Shown: positions 6,743-14,994, counted from the first letter of the stretch. The stretch: DNA of 21,914 nt from CAZZEX01 sp964653285 (GCA_964653285.1 CAZZEX010000086.1:1-21914); one strand, 5' to 3'. Numbers and translations: made by a program. Notes: a model not told the origin generated them from the sequence alone.

Positions 6743-8629
6743 CTATACCCCGATTTCCTCGGCGACGTCATCCATCCCCAGGGCGATCAGTTTCTCCTTG
6801 GGGATCAGCCCTTCCTTGGTCCAGCCTTTGGCCTCGTAGTAGATGTCCTTCAGGTACTTCAGTTCCTCCTCGGTCACCACATACCCGGCGGAGGCGCCTT
6901 GCGTCATTGGGTCGTGTTGCCACCGGTAGGGCAGGTGGTCATCCGCACTGGTCCACCCTTCGCGGATGTTGAAGGCCTTTTTGATCGTGTGGGCCCGTTC
7001 GCCGATCAGGTCCACGTCGTCGTAGTCGAAGTCCCAGCCCGTCGTGGCGTTAATCAGGTTGGCGATAGCCGGCCACGCGCCCGCCCGGTCGGCCTTGCCG
7101 GTGAAGCAGCGCCGGATGAACTTGCACAGCGGCAGCGTGTCGTACACCGCCGCGTATTCCTCGGTGCTCTTGGCGACCTCTCCACGGGTCTCGTCAACCG
7201 TGAAGCGATTCGTTTGCCCTTTGATATCAGGGTCGTAGGCCGCCGTCCGGTTGTGGCAGGCACCGCGCGTGCCCACTGCCAGCCCCAGGGCAAAGGTTTT
7301 GAGCCCGCGCGCGTCGTAGCCAGGCGTCTCCAGCCCCTTGATGTTCATGGCCCACTTGTAGGTCTCAGTGCCACGCTCTTCGTCAACCTGGGCGCTGGCT
7401 CGCTTGGTGCCCTCGGCCAACAGGTCCCCGATCCCCTCGCGGTCGCGGATCATCTCGGCCAGCGTCACGGCCGCCTCGGCGTTGCCGAAATTGGGCTCGA
7501 AGCCCTCGGGATACTTGGCGCACTTGAAGTCCTCCTTCGTAAAAATACCCCGCTCGAAGGTCTCCATCGCCCAGGAGATGGTCACGCCGGTGCTCATCGC
7601 GTCTATGCCGCCCCTGTCGCAGACGTCAATGGTCTTGATCGCCGCCTGCAGGTCTTTCAAGCCGCAGTTGGTGCCGACCGCGTACAGGCACTCGTAGTCA
7701 ATACCGGTCATCGCCCCAGCGTACGGCCCATCCTTGGCGCGGGACATCTGCTCGCAGGCGATGGGGCACTGCGCGCAGGCGATGGTCTTGACGTTGTAAT
7801 GCTCGTGCAGGTACTCACCGCTCATCAGTTCGGCGTACTCGAACACGCCTTGCTGATAGTTGCGCGTGGGGAGCAGCCCCAGGCGGTTCAGGTTGAGCAC
7901 GTTGGCGACCGTGCCCAGGATACGATACTTCTGGGTGTGTGGCCCCTGCGCTGCCTGGACGATGTCGTAAGACAACTTCAACAGCGTATCCGGGTCGGCC
8001 ACCGTGACGCCGTTCGTCCCGCGCACGGAGATGGCCTTGAGTTTCTTGGAGCCCCACACCGCACCGTGCCCGGTGCGCCCGGCCTGGCGGCCGTCGTTGG
8101 TCACGTTGGCCATACGCACCAGTTTCTCACCGGCCGGGCCGATGGTCGCGGAGCGCACCTGGTCATCGCCCAGTTCCTCCCGGATGGCCTCCTCGGTCTC
8201 GTAGGTGCCCAGGCCCAGCAGATGAGAGGCGTCGCGGAACTCGACCCGGTCGTCGTCAATAAAGACGTTGACCCAGTCCTCGCTGGCCCCGTGGATGACG
8301 AAGCCATCCCACCCGGTACGCTTGAACGCGACCGAGAACCAACTCCCACAGAGACTGTCGCCGATGAAGCCAGTCAACGGCGATTTGGAGGCCAGGCCAT
8401 ATTTGCCCCCCACCGGCACCGGCGTCCCGGCGAAAATGCCGTTGGCGATGCAGATTGGGTTGCCCGGCGAAAGCGGATCACATCCCACTTCGATGTTCTC
8501 CCAGCAAAGCCGGCTGGCCATAGACACACCGCCGATGTAGGTCTTGTACCACTCCTCTGGCTTGGATTCGATCCAGGTCTTACGGGTGGTTAGATCAATG
8601 TGGAGAATCTTCCCACTGTAGCCATACAT
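6743..8629 (-). CDS. Aldehyde:ferredoxin oxidoreductase (AOR) family tungsten/molybdenum enzyme
   Basis: This 628-residue protein starts with MYGYSGKILHIDL, the standard AOR opening. It has KSPLTGFIGDS (residues 82-92), SATIGPAGEKLV and GHGAVWGSKKLKAI of the N-terminal pterin-binding domain. The 4Fe-4S ligands are in CAQCPIAC (C285, C288, C292), with the fourth at C502 in DTLPLC; this spacing matches Pyrococcus furiosus AOR. The pterin-region motif GTRGACHNR lies at 453-461. The family oxidises aldehydes to acids with ferredoxin reduction, but also includes the benzoyl-CoA reductase subunit BamB, so the substrate is not fixed by sequence. It is cytoplasmic. AGGAGG lies six bases before the ATG and overlaps the end of the MoaD-like gene, suggesting translational coupling. 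Confidence 0.9.
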   Translation of the reverse strand: MYGYSGKILHIDLTTRKTWIESKPEEWYKTYIGGVSMASRLCWENIEVGCDPLSPGNPICIANGIFAGTPVPVGGKYGLASKSPLTGFIGDSLCGSWFSVAFKRTGWDGFVIHGASEDWVNVFIDDDRVEFRDASHLLGLGTYETEEAIREELGDDQVRSATIGPAGEKLVRMANVTNDGRQAGRTGHGAVWGSKKLKAISVRGTNGVTVADPDTLLKLSYDIVQAAQGPHTQKYRILGTVANVLNLNRLGLLPTRNYQQGVFEYAELMSGEYLHEHYNVKTIACAQCPIACEQMSRAKDGPYAGAMTGIDYECLYAVGTNCGLKDLQAAIKTIDVCDRGGIDAMSTGVTISWAMETFERGIFTKEDFKCAKYPEGFEPNFGNAEAAVTLAEMIRDREGIGDLLAEGTKRASAQVDEERGTETYKWAMNIKGLETPGYDARGLKTFALGLAVGTRGACHNRTAAYDPDIKGQTNRFTVDETRGEVAKSTEEYAAVYDTLPLCKFIRRCFTGKADRAGAWPAIANLINATTGWDFDYDDVDLIGERAHTIKKAFNIREGWTSADDHLPYRWQHDPMTQGASAGYVVTEEELKYLKDIYYEAKGWTKEGLIPKEKLIALGMDDVAEEIGV

Positions 8630-8631
8630 AT

Positions 8632-8916
8632 TTAACCTCCTGCTGATACAGACATCAATATGATTCGATCACCATCGCTGGGGCTGTCATCCATCTGGCT
8701 CGCCTTGATCATTCGCCTGGCATTCAGATTGAAAATGTTGGGAGATTGCAAGGTCTCGCCATCGGGCTGAATTACGTTCCCGATCATCGCGGGGTACCTG
8801 GCACTCAGCAGACGCACGATGTCACGAAACGTCGTGCCCTCTTCCAGGTCTAACGCGATTTCTTTTACCCTTGCTGCGAGCCTGGAAAGCCCCAGAAATT
8901 CCACTTGGACGCGCAT
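8632..8916 (-). CDS. MoaD/ThiS-like sulfur carrier protein
   Basis: This is a 94-residue ubiquitin-fold protein. It has the beta-grasp pattern VQVEFLGLSRLAA, then DLEEGTTFRDIVRLLSARYP, then SDGDRIILMSVSAGG at the very C-terminus. The terminal Gly-Gly is the site that is adenylated and thiocarboxylated in MoaD/ThiS proteins. As first gene before an AOR enzyme it most likely supplies dithiolene sulfur for that enzyme's metallopterin cofactor. Many AOR operons carry such a dedicated MoaD-like gene. The ribosome-binding site GGAGGAGG is strong. Two bases separate its stop from the AOR start. Inserts of about ten residues make it longer than typical MoaD (about 80 residues). Confidence 0.85.
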   Translation of the reverse strand: MRVQVEFLGLSRLAARVKEIALDLEEGTTFRDIVRLLSARYPAMIGNVIQPDGETLQSPNIFNLNARRMIKASQMDDSPSDGDRIILMSVSAGG

Positions 8917-9035
8917 TGTTCGCCCTCCTCCGGAATTCTCTTCCTCGGGGGCTTATCGCCGTATAGGCCCTAAGTCCGTTCTCGTATAGTATTACCCGGC
9001 AACATTTGCGTTGTCCGCGAGAGTCGTGATCTGCT

Positions 9036-9067
9036 ACTTGCAAACTTGCGGACTTGCGGCTTTGCCG
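9036..9067. repeat. 8-bp tandem repeat (ACTTGCGG)
   Basis: Units ACTTGCAA, ACTTGCGG, ACTTGCGG and the degenerate CTTTGCCG follow directly, in the leader of the MoaD-AOR operon. Confidence 0.65.
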
Positions 9068-9077
9068 CGCTATGCCT

Positions 9078-9105
9078 ATTATACGTAATACATCCAACCA
9101 GGCAA
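9078..9105 (-). promoter_or_regulatory. Sigma70-type promoter candidate P2 of the MoaD-AOR operon
   Basis: On the minus strand, TTGCCT (9105-9100) and TATAAT (9083-9078) are 16 bases apart. The start would lie about 155 bases before the MoaD-like ATG. Confidence 0.5.
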
Positions 9106-9216
9106 CTCGCGCCTAACGGTGTCGCATGGCGCTTCCTTGCCCGCCGCACTTCCGCCAATCTCTTGGGCCATACGGTGTCTTACCCAGAGCGCGAACCTGA
9201 CCCGTCACATTTAACC

Positions 9217-9245
9217 ATTATAAATCAATGTTGTGTGTCTGTCTA
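9217..9245 (-). promoter_or_regulatory. Sigma70-type promoter candidate P1 of the MoaD-AOR operon
   Basis: On the minus strand, TAGACA (9245-9240) and TATAAT (9222-9217) are separated by exactly 17 bases. It lies just downstream of the nuoN stop. If active, it gives a leader of nearly 300 bases. Confidence 0.6.
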
Positions 9246-9294
9246 TTGAGAATTGTCCATTCTTTCTCAGACATTTGGCACTTTCAGTGGGCGG

Positions 9295-10794
9295 TCACCC
9301 GAAAAAGGTCCGCGCGGCGGCCTGGATCAGCGCCAGGAGCGGGCCTGGGAAAGCACCGACGATAAGTACGCCCGCCACCGTCACCCCCAGCGCCACCGTC
9401 AACGTGGACGATGTCCTCAACGTTTCCTCCGTCCGCGGCGGGGCGATGTACATGGCACGGATAATCTTCCAGTAGTAGGCGAGCGAGATGACGCTGTTGA
9501 TCACGCCGACGACGGCCAACCAGAGCAGCCCCTTCTCAATCGCTGCGGAGAAGAGATACAGTTTGCCAATGAAGCCGGCCGTCGGCGGAATGCCCCCCAG
9601 CGAGAGCAGGCATATAATCAGCGCCAGCGCCAGCGTTGGTGCACGCCTGCTCAGCCCGGCATAATCCTCGATGGCGTCGGATCCGGTGTGGTTGGAAAAA
9701 GCGATCACGGCGGCAAAAGCCCCCAGGTTGCTCAGCACGTATGCAATCAGGTAGAGCAACGTCGCTGTCACCCCCCGGGGTGAGGCTGCTACCACGCCGA
9801 TGAGCATATAGCCGGCCTGGGCGATGCTGGAGTAGGCCAGCAGTCGCTTGATGTTCTGTTGCCACAGCGCCACCAGGTTGCCGACCGTCATCGTGAGTGT
9901 TGCGATTGCCATCAGTAGCGTTCGCCAGTCCATCGCCAGATTCACTAAGTCCATCGGTAGCGCGGTCAACAGCACCCGCAGAATAACCGCGAAACCACCG
10001 ATCATGGGTCCTACCGACAGGAACGCTGTGACGGGAGTCGGTGCGCCCTCGTAGACGTCCGGGGCCCACTGATGAAAGGGTACGGCCCCTATCTTGAAAG
10101 CGAAGCCGGCCATCACGAAGATCAACGCCGGGAGTATAATCGGCCGCATGGTGTTCTCTGTTTCCCTCAGGGCTGCCGCAATGCCGTTCAGGTCCGTGGA
10201 ACCGGTCAATCCGTAGAACCACGACATACCGTAGAGCATCATGGCCGACAGAGTTGCGCCGTATAGGAAGATCTTGATCGCCGCCTCGGTGGAGCGCCGG
10301 TCGTCGCGCAGGTAGCCGGTGAGGATGTACGAGGTGATGCTGAGAAAATCAAGGGCCAGGAAGATCATGATCATGTTGGTCGCCCCACCCAGCAGGCATA
10401 TCGCCAGGGCGGAGAAGAGCAACAGGGCGTAAAACTCACCCTGCCCCCCCTCAGTCCTCCCCACGGGGGGGAGGTCTTGATGCTGGCTGCGGGTCCGAAT
10501 GTAGGCATCGGAGGCGAGGACTACGATCCCCATCGCCACCAGTGCGATCATTTTGACCACCAGGGCGAAGGGATCACAGAAGAGCACGGAGAGTACCCGC
10601 GTGTTGCAGCCCCAGAGGGTGATCGTGGCGATCAGCGACCCGGTCAGTCCCGCCAGCGCGACGTATGGCAGCCAGCGTTTCTTCTCCTGGTGCGGGTGGA
10701 TCGCATCCAGCCCCAGGATGAGCAGGCCCGCCAGAAGGAGCGCCAGTTCCGGCGAGAGCAGCCACAAGGAAAATGACCAATGACCAATGACCAA
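9295..10794 (-). CDS. nuoN: NADH-quinone oxidoreductase subunit N (antiporter-like)
   Basis: This is about a 499-residue polytopic membrane protein, the antiporter-like subunit N of the complex I membrane arm. VPFHQWAPDVYEGAPTPVTAFLSV is the family signature, preceded by the EFYALLLFSAL segment; lysines and glutamates of the ion channel lie in the helices. The TTG start is chosen because GGAGG sits seven bases before it. An in-frame ATG 42 bases further upstream (10836) lacks a ribosome-binding site and is the alternative. The start region is made of a heptad repeat, so the natural start may have been displaced. Before EFYALLLF there is an insertion encoding QDLPPVGRTEGGQ, made by a GC-rich palindromic repeat. 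It is the last gene of the nuo operon. Confidence 0.9.
   Translation of the reverse strand: MVIGHWSFSLWLLSPELALLLAGLLILGLDAIHPHQEKKRWLPYVALAGLTGSLIATITLWGCNTRVLSVLFCDPFALVVKMIALVAMGIVVLASDAYIRTRSQHQDLPPVGRTEGGQGEFYALLLFSALAICLLGGATNMIMIFLALDFLSITSYILTGYLRDDRRSTEAAIKIFLYGATLSAMMLYGMSWFYGLTGSTDLNGIAAALRETENTMRPIILPALIFVMAGFAFKIGAVPFHQWAPDVYEGAPTPVTAFLSVGPMIGGFAVILRVLLTALPMDLVNLAMDWRTLLMAIATLTMTVGNLVALWQQNIKRLLAYSSIAQAGYMLIGVVAASPRGVTATLLYLIAYVLSNLGAFAAVIAFSNHTGSDAIEDYAGLSRRAPTLALALIICLLSLGGIPPTAGFIGKLYLFSAAIEKGLLWLAVVGVINSVISLAYYWKIIRAMYIAPPRTEETLRTSSTLTVALGVTVAGVLIVGAFPGPLLALIQAAARTFFG
10441..10480. repeat. GC-rich palindromic repeat inserted in frame in nuoN
   Basis: CCTCCCC (10456-10462) and GGGGAGG (10468-10474) form a stem flanked by C7 and G runs. 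The element adds about 13 residues (QDLPPVGRTEGGQ) to a loop of NuoN that is shorter in typical homologues. The reading frame is kept. Confidence 0.6.
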
Positions 10795-10799
10795 TGCCA
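10772..10799. repeat. Heptanucleotide tandem repeat (AATGACC) at the nuoN start
   Basis: Three exact AATGACC units and one AATGCCA run through the 5' end of nuoN, where they encode the residues around VIGHWS. On the coding strand the unit reads GGTCATT. Confidence 0.8.
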
Positions 10800-10852
10800 G
10801 TCCTCCAGTCAACTTTGCGAAGGACGAAGAACCCATCGCAAGGAGGTTTCAG

Positions 10853-12382
10853 TTATGGTAACGCTTGCAGCAGAGCCGTGATCGCGGAGTTGAACGAATC
10901 CAGCAGGGGGGTGGGGTAGAAGCCGAGAAAGACCATGATCAGCACCAATGGCCACATCGTCACCCTCTCCCACCATTCCATATCCGGCAGATTGCCCCAG
11001 CGCTCCTGGTCGAGCGTGCCCAGAAAGAGGTGCTGCACGATCTTCCACAGGACGCAGGCCGCCGTGAAGACCACGCCCAATACGCCGATGAAGGCCGCGA
11101 CGGGGATGAAGCCCACTGTGCCCCTGAAGACGAAGAACTCGCTCCAGAAACCGGCCAGCCCTGGCAGTCCCAGCAGGGCGAAGCCCGTCACCACTGTGAT
11201 CCCATAGTAATAGGGAGTTTGAGTAGCCAGCCCGCCGAAGGCTTTCAAGTCGCGGGTGTGGGCTCGCTCGTAGATGATACCGACCAGGAAAAACATCCCA
11301 CCGGTGATGATGCCGTGAGTGAACATCTGCATCGCCGCGCCATTGAGTCCCGACGCGGCCGCGTTTAGGACTTCCGGGGTGCCCAGTTCTTTGATACCGG
11401 CGGCAGCCGCGCACACACCCAGCGTGACGTAGCCCATGTGCGCTATTGAGGAGTAGGCGACCAGCCGCTTAAGGTCCCATTGAGCCATGCAGACCAGCGC
11501 CCCGTAGACGATGCTTATGATGGCCATGACGGGGATAATTGGCACATCCACGACGAAGTAATGGAACGGCTCAGGGAATAGCGGGAGGGCAATGCGAATC
11601 AGCCCGTAGGCCCCCAACTTTAGCGAAATGCCCGCCATGATGACGCTGCCAGCCGTTGGCGCTTCGGTGTGGGCGTCCGGCAGCCAGGTGTGGAAGGGGA
11701 AGCAGGATATCTTGATGGCGAAGGCGACGAAGAAGGCCCAGAATGCCGCGCTGGCCCAGGTGAAATTACCAGCGAAAGGCTTGGCCACCGCTGCCTCCAG
11801 AATCTCGAAGGTACGGGTCTGGAAATAGACGCCCAGGATCGCTAGCAGCATCGCCACGCTGCCCACCAAGATGTAGAGGAAGGACTTGATAGCCGTGTAT
11901 TCCCGCCGTTCCCCGCCCCACACGCCGATGAGCAGGAACGTCGGCACCAGCCCAATCCCCCAGAAGACATAGAATAGCACCAGGTCGAGGGCCAGGAAAA
12001 CGCCAAGCATGCCCGTCTCCAGCAACAGAAACAGAAGGTAGTATTCCTTGACCCGTGTCTCGATGGTGTGGGCCGAGTAGAACAGCGAGAGGGTCGTCAG
12101 CAGGGCAGTCAGAAAGAACATCGGTGCGCTGAGGCCATCTATCCCGAGGCTGTACCAGATATTGAAGGCCGGGATCCAGGGGTACCGCTCTGAGTACTGC
12201 ATCTCGTCGGCCCCCGCCTGCGCCACACTTGCCCATAAGATGGTTGTGAGGATGAGCGTGAGGAAAGCAAACGCAGTCCCTATCCGCCGGATTGTCTTTA
12301 CGTCCTCTTGTGGGATGACTATAATCAGCAATGCGCCCACCAGCGGGGCAAATAGGGTAGCACTCAGGATTGGGAAGTTCAT
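10853..12382 (-). CDS. nuoM: NADH-quinone oxidoreductase subunit M (antiporter-like)
   Basis: This is a 509-residue polytopic membrane protein. It is the middle antiporter-like subunit of the complex I membrane arm and conducts protons (or Na+ in some enzymes). It carries the subunit M hallmark FPFHTWLPDAHTEAPTAGSV, the GVWGGERREYTAIKSFLYI segment with channel Glu/Lys positions, and AYSSIAHMGY. AGGAG lies eight bases before the ATG. It follows nuoL by 14 bp and precedes nuoN, the usual order. Length is normal for the family (about 490-510). Confidence 0.93.
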   Translation of the reverse strand: MNFPILSATLFAPLVGALLIIVIPQEDVKTIRRIGTAFAFLTLILTTILWASVAQAGADEMQYSERYPWIPAFNIWYSLGIDGLSAPMFFLTALLTTLSLFYSAHTIETRVKEYYLLFLLLETGMLGVFLALDLVLFYVFWGIGLVPTFLLIGVWGGERREYTAIKSFLYILVGSVAMLLAILGVYFQTRTFEILEAAVAKPFAGNFTWASAAFWAFFVAFAIKISCFPFHTWLPDAHTEAPTAGSVIMAGISLKLGAYGLIRIALPLFPEPFHYFVVDVPIIPVMAIISIVYGALVCMAQWDLKRLVAYSSIAHMGYVTLGVCAAAAGIKELGTPEVLNAAASGLNGAAMQMFTHGIITGGMFFLVGIIYERAHTRDLKAFGGLATQTPYYYGITVVTGFALLGLPGLAGFWSEFFVFRGTVGFIPVAAFIGVLGVVFTAACVLWKIVQHLFLGTLDQERWGNLPDMEWWERVTMWPLVLIMVFLGFYPTPLLDSFNSAITALLQALP

Positions 12383-12396
12383 AGCATGCTCTCCTC

Positions 12397-14670
12397 TCAG
12401 ATTTGCAGGAATAGCATCATAAGGAACGTCATCACCAGCGCTAGCACCATCAGGGATACCAGCAGCAGGTAGTTTTGTATTCCACCGGTCTGGATTGGGC
12501 GGATGAACCGCCCGCCGGCCTTGGTTGTGTCGCCGACGCCCTCCACCGCGCCATCCACCACCTTGAGGTCAACGACGGCGCTCAGGTCTGAGAGCGCCCG
12601 CGTGCCCGGTCCGGTCAGGTCCACCAAACGATCCACGACGCGCAGGTCGAAGACATCACTGACCTCGGAGAGGCCCCTTCCGGCGCGGCCTACCAGGTTC
12701 ACCAGTCCATCTACCACGCCGTGGTTAAACATGTAGAACAAGTCGGCCAACAAGATGGAGCCGCGCCCGAAGGTGGCTTGATAGATCTCGTCGAAGTAGA
12801 AGCGGTCGCGCATGGCGTCGTACAGCCAGCCCAGCCACACCTTGCGCATCGCCGCCTCCACCCGGTCCATCTCGCCGGCTTGCATCGGCTTCCAGCCATA
12901 AACCAGCCCGCCCAGCGCCATCCCGCCCAGGGCGAAGATCACCCACAGCGCCGTTGGTTGCCATACGAAACCGTGCGCTGCCTCTGCCACGTGCTCCGCA
13001 GCGTTGCCCGCCTCGATCGTTGACCCGACGAAGTGGTGGAACCAGTTGGGGATCAACCCGCCAATGACCGGGAAGTGCTCCGGGATACCGGCCCAGCCCA
13101 GTCCCACGGCGAAGACGGCCAGGATGATCAATGGCACAGTCATCGAGGGTATGCTCTCCGGCGCGTGCTCGGCGGCTTTGCTGCGTGGCTGGCCGAAGAA
13201 GGTCATGCAGATCGGCCGCATGGCATAGAAGGCAGTCAGGCCGGCGGCCACAGCCAGTACCCAGAAGATGGCAGGGGACTGCTCGTAAGCCTGCACCAGG
13301 ATCGCGTCCTTCGACCAGTAGCCAGCGGTGACCAGCGGGAAGCCGGAGAGCGCCAGACCTCCGATGAGGAACATCCAGAAGGTGCGTGGCATGCGCTTCG
13401 CCAGTCCGCCCATATTCATCATGTCGTTAGGATCGAATTCCTCAGGGTGACTGCAAGGTGAGTGTGCCCTTACGTGAGTTTGCAATTCGCAATTCGCAAT
13501 TCGCGAATCCCTATGCCCGTGTTCCATTCCATAGATCACCGAGCCGGAGCCCAGGAATAGCAATGCCTTAAAGAAGGCGTGGGTGATCAGGTGGAACGCG
13601 CTGGCCACGTAGGCCCCGATGCCCATCGCGGCGACCATGTAGCCCAACTGGCTGATGGTGGAGAAGGCCAGCACCCGCTGGATGTCGTTCTGCGCGACGG
13701 CAATGATGGACGCGAGGATCGCGGTTAAGGCACCTATGAGCGCCACGATGGTGATGTGGATGCCACCAATAGCCAGCACTCCCTCCTCGGCCACCGCAAA
13801 GATTGGAAAGACCCGCATCACCAGGAAGACGCCGGCTGAGACCATCGTGGCGGCCTGGATGAGGGCCGAGACCGGGGGGGGGCTCTCTGTCGCGTCGGGC
13901 AACCAGACGTGGAGCGGGAACTGGGCGCTCTTGCCGACCGTGCCCCCGAAGAGTAGTAACGCGATCACCGTCGCCATAGAGAACTGAGTCCCCAGGAAGG
14001 GCGTATGGGCCAGGTGTTCCAGTGTCCCAGGATTGAAGATGTCTCGGTAGGCGAGCGAACCGACCTCCGCGTATAGGAGCAGCAACCCTAGCATGAAGAA
14101 CAGGTCACCTACCTTGGTCACCAGGAATGCCTTGAGGCCGGCCTGGTAAGCGGATTTCTTCTCGTACCAGAAGCCGATCAGCAGGTACGAACAGGTGTCC
14201 ATGATCTCCCAGAAGATGAAGAAGGTGAGCAGGTTGTTGAAGACCACCATCCCCAGCATGCCAGCGGCGAAGAGGGAGATGTAGGCGAAGAAGCGGCTGT
14301 AGCGCGGGTCTACTTCGGGCGTGCCGAAGTTCATGTACCCCACGCTGTAGATGAAGATCATCAGGCAGACCAGCGGCACCATGAAGAGCATCACCGTGGT
14401 GGCCGGGTCAATGTAGATGCCGAGCGTGAATCGCTCCACACCGGCGGACAGCCAGTGGATGAGCGGGGATTCGTAGGCCTGCTCTCCCCCTCCCACCGGG
14501 AGCAGCACCGCCGCCCAGAACACGATCTGCGACAGCACGAAGGCGATGGTGATACCGCCGATGGCCAGCCGGTGACTCAGCGCGCGGTTCCGGTAGGTGA
14601 ACACGGAGATGGCGACGAACGCCAGAAAGGGGAAGAGTGGAATCAGCCAGGCGAGGTTGAGAATAGACAT
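12397..14670 (-). CDS. nuoL: NADH-quinone oxidoreductase subunit L (antiporter-like)
   Basis: This is a 757-residue distal antiporter-like subunit, longer than the common 610-660. The core is typical: FFIFWEIMDTCSYLLIGFW, AYQAGLKAFLVTKVGD, FPLHVWLPDATESPPPVSAL and FSTISQLGYM. The C-terminus continues into the long lateral helix region with repeated VDR-LVDL/VDL-VVD units (about residues 640-735). Two oddities are visible. The widely conserved His of the LIHAATM motif is Gln (LIQAATM), and a loop after GSVIYGMEHG carries about 30 extra residues encoded partly by a heptad repeat. The proline-rich SPPPV is encoded by a run of nine C. The ATG at 14670 is preferred to the GTG two codons upstream because GAGG is well spaced from it. 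Confidence 0.92.
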   Translation of the reverse strand: MSILNLAWLIPLFPFLAFVAISVFTYRNRALSHRLAIGGITIAFVLSQIVFWAAVLLPVGGGEQAYESPLIHWLSAGVERFTLGIYIDPATTVMLFMVPLVCLMIFIYSVGYMNFGTPEVDPRYSRFFAYISLFAAGMLGMVVFNNLLTFFIFWEIMDTCSYLLIGFWYEKKSAYQAGLKAFLVTKVGDLFFMLGLLLLYAEVGSLAYRDIFNPGTLEHLAHTPFLGTQFSMATVIALLLFGGTVGKSAQFPLHVWLPDATESPPPVSALIQAATMVSAGVFLVMRVFPIFAVAEEGVLAIGGIHITIVALIGALTAILASIIAVAQNDIQRVLAFSTISQLGYMVAAMGIGAYVASAFHLITHAFFKALLFLGSGSVIYGMEHGHRDSRIANCELQTHVRAHSPCSHPEEFDPNDMMNMGGLAKRMPRTFWMFLIGGLALSGFPLVTAGYWSKDAILVQAYEQSPAIFWVLAVAAGLTAFYAMRPICMTFFGQPRSKAAEHAPESIPSMTVPLIILAVFAVGLGWAGIPEHFPVIGGLIPNWFHHFVGSTIEAGNAAEHVAEAAHGFVWQPTALWVIFALGGMALGGLVYGWKPMQAGEMDRVEAAMRKVWLGWLYDAMRDRFYFDEIYQATFGRGSILLADLFYMFNHGVVDGLVNLVGRAGRGLSEVSDVFDLRVVDRLVDLTGPGTRALSDLSAVVDLKVVDGAVEGVGDTTKAGGRFIRPIQTGGIQNYLLLVSLMVLALVMTFLMMLFLQI
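13482..13508. repeat. Heptanucleotide tandem repeat (GCAATTC) inside nuoL
   Basis: Three exact GCAATTC units (13482-13502) and a degenerate fourth lie inside nuoL. Three units are 21 bases, so the frame is preserved. They encode part of the RIANCELQ stretch of an insertion not expected in NuoL. Confidence 0.8.
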
Positions 14671-14685
14671 GGGCACCTCGGGCGC

Positions 14686-14994
14686 TCAGCCCTTGAGCAG
14701 GTCAATGTCCTCCAGGATGATCGTGTCCCGGGTACGCCATATCGCGATGATAAGCGCCAGGCCCACTGCTGCCTCGGCCGCGGCGACGGCATAGACGAAC
14801 AGCGCGAATGCCTGCCCGGTCGCTGCCCCCGGCTCCAGGTAGCGCCAGAAGGCGACCAGGTTGATGTTGGTGGCGTTGAGCATCAGTTCGATGCCCATCA
14901 GGACGGCGATGCCGTTACGCTGCGACAGGACACCGTAAACCCCCGCGCAGAACAACGCCGCTGCCAGGATGAGAACCCATTCTAAAGGGATCAT
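14686..14994 (-). CDS. nuoK: NADH-quinone oxidoreductase subunit K
   Basis: This 102-residue protein has three transmembrane helices and is the smallest antiporter-related subunit of the complex I membrane arm. The two conserved membrane glutamates are present, in MGIELMLNATNINLV and AAAEAAVGLAL; these carry the central hydrophilic axis. The ATG at 14994 is chosen because AGGGAG lies eight bases before it; a GTG three codons upstream overlaps that sequence. The start lies 12 bp after nuoJ, and the stop lies 15 bp before nuoL. Confidence 0.93.
   Translation of the reverse strand: MIPLEWVLILAAALFCAGVYGVLSQRNGIAVLMGIELMLNATNINLVAFWRYLEPGAATGQAFALFVYAVAAAEAAVGLALIIAIWRTRDTIILEDIDLLKG

Larger units (their letters stand above)
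8917..9294 (-). other. 378-bp intergenic region and probable long 5' leader of the MoaD-AOR operon
   Basis: Two promoter-like pairs (listed separately) would give leaders of roughly 290 and 155 bases before the MoaD-like gene. Small stems such as GCGGC-TTT-GCCGC (9056-9068) and an 8-bp tandem repeat lie in it. I could not recognise a Moco riboswitch or another named RNA. No credible gene was found here. Confidence 0.5.

Noticed and set aside
6899..8593. A long open frame on the plus strand opposite the AOR gene, and similar plus-strand frames opposite HdrA (3504-4514) and atpA (19292-20188).
   Set aside because: These are antisense shadows of GC-rich genes. They show no recognisable family features and no good ribosome-binding sites.
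6236..8629. Assignment as BamB/BamC benzoyl-CoA reductase.
   Set aside because: AOR family membership is clear, but the Bam-specific active-site pattern could not be established by eye, so only the family is named.
9111..9180. A third attC-like site with a GCCTAAC box in the MoaD leader.
   Set aside because: The box is perfect, but no complementary GTTAGGC partner lies at a suitable distance; only a short ATGGC/GCCAT pair was found.
8917..9210. Moco/Tuco riboswitch.
   Set aside because: The gene context is suitable, but I could not fit the conserved core of the motif to the leader.
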